From JAWVFM01 sp038237625 (GTDB taxonomy: Bacteria > Actinomycetota > Thermoleophilia > Solirubrobacterales > 70-9), in NCBI GenBank assembly GCA_038237625.1, contig JBBRYM010000005.1, positions 62,001 through 126,000 on the forward strand: a stretch of 64,000 nt of DNA. Reading direction: 5' to 3'. Position numbers and translations under genes: made by a program. Below, in pieces: positions 62,392 to 64,000 of this stretch. Numbering within the stretch: the stretch's first letter is position 1; every line of letters begins with the position of its first letter. Under the pieces are notes generated by a model. That model was not told the origin of the DNA and did no database searches. It was given only the letters and a program-made list of their open reading frames with translations.

Positions 62392-63492
62392 CTACTGCCC
62401 CGCGGTGCGCGGAATCAGCTCCCGCAGGCCCTTCTCACCCACGTGCACGTTGAGGATCGCCTGGTTCGCTGCGTTGCCGGCGATGAAGCTCTGGTTTGCC
62501 ACCACGATGTTGCGACCGTCGAACCAGGCGCTCGATGGGTTATCGAACGGCACGGACGAGCCGTTTTCGCCGCTCAGCGGAGTCGAGGGAAAGCGCTCGA
62601 TGTCCTGGCCCTTCGGAGAGATCACGGCGATCTGGTTGGCCACGGTCAGGGCGACGTAGACCCGGCCCGAGCGACCGATCGCAAAGCCGTCGGGGCCGTC
62701 GAGAGGATTGCTCTCCCACAACTGCTCGAGGGCGCCGGGCTTGTGGTGGCGACGGATCTTGACCGAATAGATGCGGCCGGTCGTGGGGTTGCCGGCTCCT
62801 CCCCCGCCCTCGCTTTGCATTCCGACCAAGAGCGTGCGGCGGTCGGCCTGCAGCACGATTCCGGTGGCTCCGAACTGGCTTCCGTCCAGGCGTGCATCGG
62901 CCACCCACACCCGCGGGCGCCCGCCCCCGGGCGGCACGCGCCAGATCACCGCTTGGAGGTAGTCGGTCACGTAGAGGGAGCCGTCAGGCCCCCACGCCGC
63001 GTAGTTGGGTGTCGTCGGGTCGTCCATCACACTCGGCGAGCAGTCCAACGCCCCCGCCTTGCACGCGGGCAGGTCCGGGAACCGCGCATAGGTTCGCTGG
63101 CGGCCGTTATGCAGGTTCAGGGTCAGCACCCGCGGCGGTGACTTGTCGAGAAGAACCAGCCGCCCCCGGGCATCGCGGGTCGCAACTTGCACGCCGTGCG
63201 GCCCGGAGAGGTCTTGGCCCTTGATCGTCCAGGAGCGAAGCAGCGCTCCGGCCCGCGAGTACTCGAGGACACGAGAGGGAACCTTGTCGCCGCTCGGGTT
63301 GTCGTAGGTCCCCTCGTAGATGTGGCCGTGGCGGCCGACATAAGCGCGCGCCGGGAACCCCGGACGCGGGATCAGCGCGAGCACCCGGGTGTCGAACCTG
63401 GCACGGCTCGCCGCCCCCTCAGCGCCGACCCCGGCGCCAAGGGCGATCACCACGGCGGCGGCGAGCATGGCCGCCGGCGCGCGACTCCTCAC
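62392..63492 (-). CDS. Secreted beta-propeller protein (SMP-30/NHL-like)
   Basis: The 366-residue product has an N-terminal signal peptide (PAAMLAAAVVIALGAGVGAEG) and repeated blade motifs such as WGPDGSLYVTDYL, PDGFAIGRSGRVYVAL and NPSSAWFDGRNIVVANQ. This is a six-bladed propeller like gluconolactonase/NHL proteins. The start GTG 63492 overlaps the amine oxidase stop (GTGA), so the pair is co-translated. The ligand is unknown. Confidence 0.78.
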   Translation of the reverse strand: MRSRAPAAMLAAAVVIALGAGVGAEGAASRARFDTRVLALIPRPGFPARAYVGRHGHIYEGTYDNPSGDKVPSRVLEYSRAGALLRSWTIKGQDLSGPHGVQVATRDARGRLVLLDKSPPRVLTLNLHNGRQRTYARFPDLPACKAGALDCSPSVMDDPTTPNYAAWGPDGSLYVTDYLQAVIWRVPPGGGRPRVWVADARLDGSQFGATGIVLQADRRTLLVGMQSEGGGGAGNPTTGRIYSVKIRRHHKPGALEQLWESNPLDGPDGFAIGRSGRVYVALTVANQIAVISPKGQDIERFPSTPLSGENGSSVPFDNPSSAWFDGRNIVVANQSFIAGNAANQAILNVHVGEKGLRELIPRTAGQ

Positions 63493-64000
63493 AGTTCCGC
63501 CAGAACCTCGGCGGCCGCCCGCTCGCCCGAACGCACCGCGCCGTCCATGTAGCCGTTCCAGTAAGTCGACGTCTCCGTCCCTGCCCAGTGGATGCGGCGG
63601 ACCGGCTTGCGGATCGCGTCGCCGTAGGCGTGCAGGAGGCCCGGGCCGGGGACGCCGACGGGGCAGCCGCGGCTCCATTCGTCGGCTGACCAGTTGGTCT
63701 CGAAGTACCGCTCGGGATGCGCGGCCTGGGGCCCGAAGAAGTCGACCAGCTCGGCGATGATCGCCTTGCGGCGCTTCTTCAAGGGCATGCGGAAGAACGC
63801 GCGAGCGTTGTCGCCGCCGACGAATCCGAAGATGACGCCCTGCTTGCCGTCCGGCGGTGAGTCGTCGACGGTGAAGCTGATGAAGCCGTCGGTCGAGGCC
63901 ACGCTGCCGGTGAGGCCGTCGTCGCGCCAGAAGGGCTTCTTGTAGAGCGCGGCGACCTTGCCGAGAGTCCCCTGCGGCAGGCGCTGCGTCAGCTGGTCGC
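63489..64000 (-). CDS. Flavin monoamine oxidase-like protein, 5' end beyond right edge
   Basis: The minus frame is open to the right edge, so the N-terminal FAD dinucleotide motif is missing. The part present has a KPFWRDDGLTGSV stretch, GFVGGDNARAF and the C-terminal FAD-binding WAGTETSTYWNGYMDGAVRS, the hallmark of the amine oxidase family. A GTG at 63902 would give only a fragment. It is followed by the propeller gene with a 4-base overlap. Confidence 0.85.
   Translation of the reverse strand, partial: DQLTQRLPQGTLGKVAALYKKPFWRDDGLTGSVASTDGFISFTVDDSPPDGKQGVIFGFVGGDNARAFFRMPLKKRRKAIIAELVDFFGPQAAHPERYFETNWSADEWSRGCPVGVPGPGLLHAYGDAIRKPVRRIHWAGTETSTYWNGYMDGAVRSGERAAAEVLAEL

Overview
This is a 64 kb chromosomal window from a high-GC bacterium. 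The content points to a deep-branching actinobacterium, and class Thermoleophilia (Solirubrobacterales-like) is my best inference. The left half keeps the actinobacterial housekeeping order pnp, M16 protease, dapB, dapA, rnj, ftsK, recA-recX, miaB, miaA, dapF, hflX. The right half keeps pgsA, an FHA (GarA-like) gene and merR together. RNase Y beside RNase J, a DapL-type lysine/diaminopimelate route, a MurT/GatD pair, a WS/DGAT acyltransferase and HTH-TM-RskA-like regulators fit that placement. I see no tRNA or rRNA gene, CRISPR array, insertion sequence, prophage or integron. No gap between genes exceeds 300 bases.

Layout. 1-9.5 kb: a divergent methyltransferase cut by the left edge, then a tightly packed plus-strand run pnp - M16 protease - dapB - small zinc protein - amidase - dapA - rnj. 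9.5-13.5 kb: a secreted M36-like metalloprotease whose 5' end carries a 47-bp tandem duplication, converging on a minus-strand histidine kinase/response regulator pair. 13.6-24.7 kb: ftsK, cinA, an alpha/beta hydrolase (minus), thpR, recA-recX, an RNase Y without a membrane anchor, a membrane cupredoxin, miaB. 24.7-31.4 kb: glycosyltransferase-like gene, miaA, dapF, dapL, an SDR (minus), hflX, dut. 31.4-36.4 kb: an ECF sigma factor with a membrane partner, then a minus operon lipid kinase - murT - methyltransferase - gatD. 36.4-45.7 kb: mostly single genes in alternating directions (methyltransferase, cyclophilin lipoprotein, hydrolase, alcohol dehydrogenase, DUF3052, PRC-barrel, thioesterase, mini-catalase, AlgH, thioredoxin-TPR, CcdA, RlpA-like). 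45.9-52.4 kb: WS/DGAT, nadE, an MMPL-thioesterase fusion and an HTH/RskA-like regulator. 52.4-58.5 kb: minus-strand run proS - pgsA - RsiG-like - FHA - MerR - SRPBCC - AGPS-like oxidase. 58.5-64 kb: TetR with twin operators, a membrane-AhpD fusion, small membrane proteins, ispG, a beta-propeller and a flavin amine oxidase cut by the right edge.

How the genes work together. dapA, dapB, dapL and dapF cover the aminotransferase route from aspartate semialdehyde to meso-diaminopimelate, and murT/gatD would amidate the resulting lipid II. Pnp, RNase J and RNase Y are core RNA-decay enzymes. Thioredoxin-TPR and CcdA form an envelope thiol-redox pair. PgsA, AGPS-like oxidase, WS/DGAT and the lipid kinase belong to lipid metabolism.

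Striking points. The DapF has serine at both catalytic cysteine positions. A 47-bp duplication separates a protease gene from its promoter-proximal start. At least 23 start codons lie 6-9 nt after a TANNNT-type (or GATAAT) hexamer, which suggests widespread leaderless mRNAs. One hydrolase appears to start at CTG in a CTGA overlap. Three convergent gene pairs share a single CTAG as both stop codons. An RsiG-type c-di-GMP motif sits beside the FHA/MerR genes. A methyltransferase is inserted between murT and gatD.
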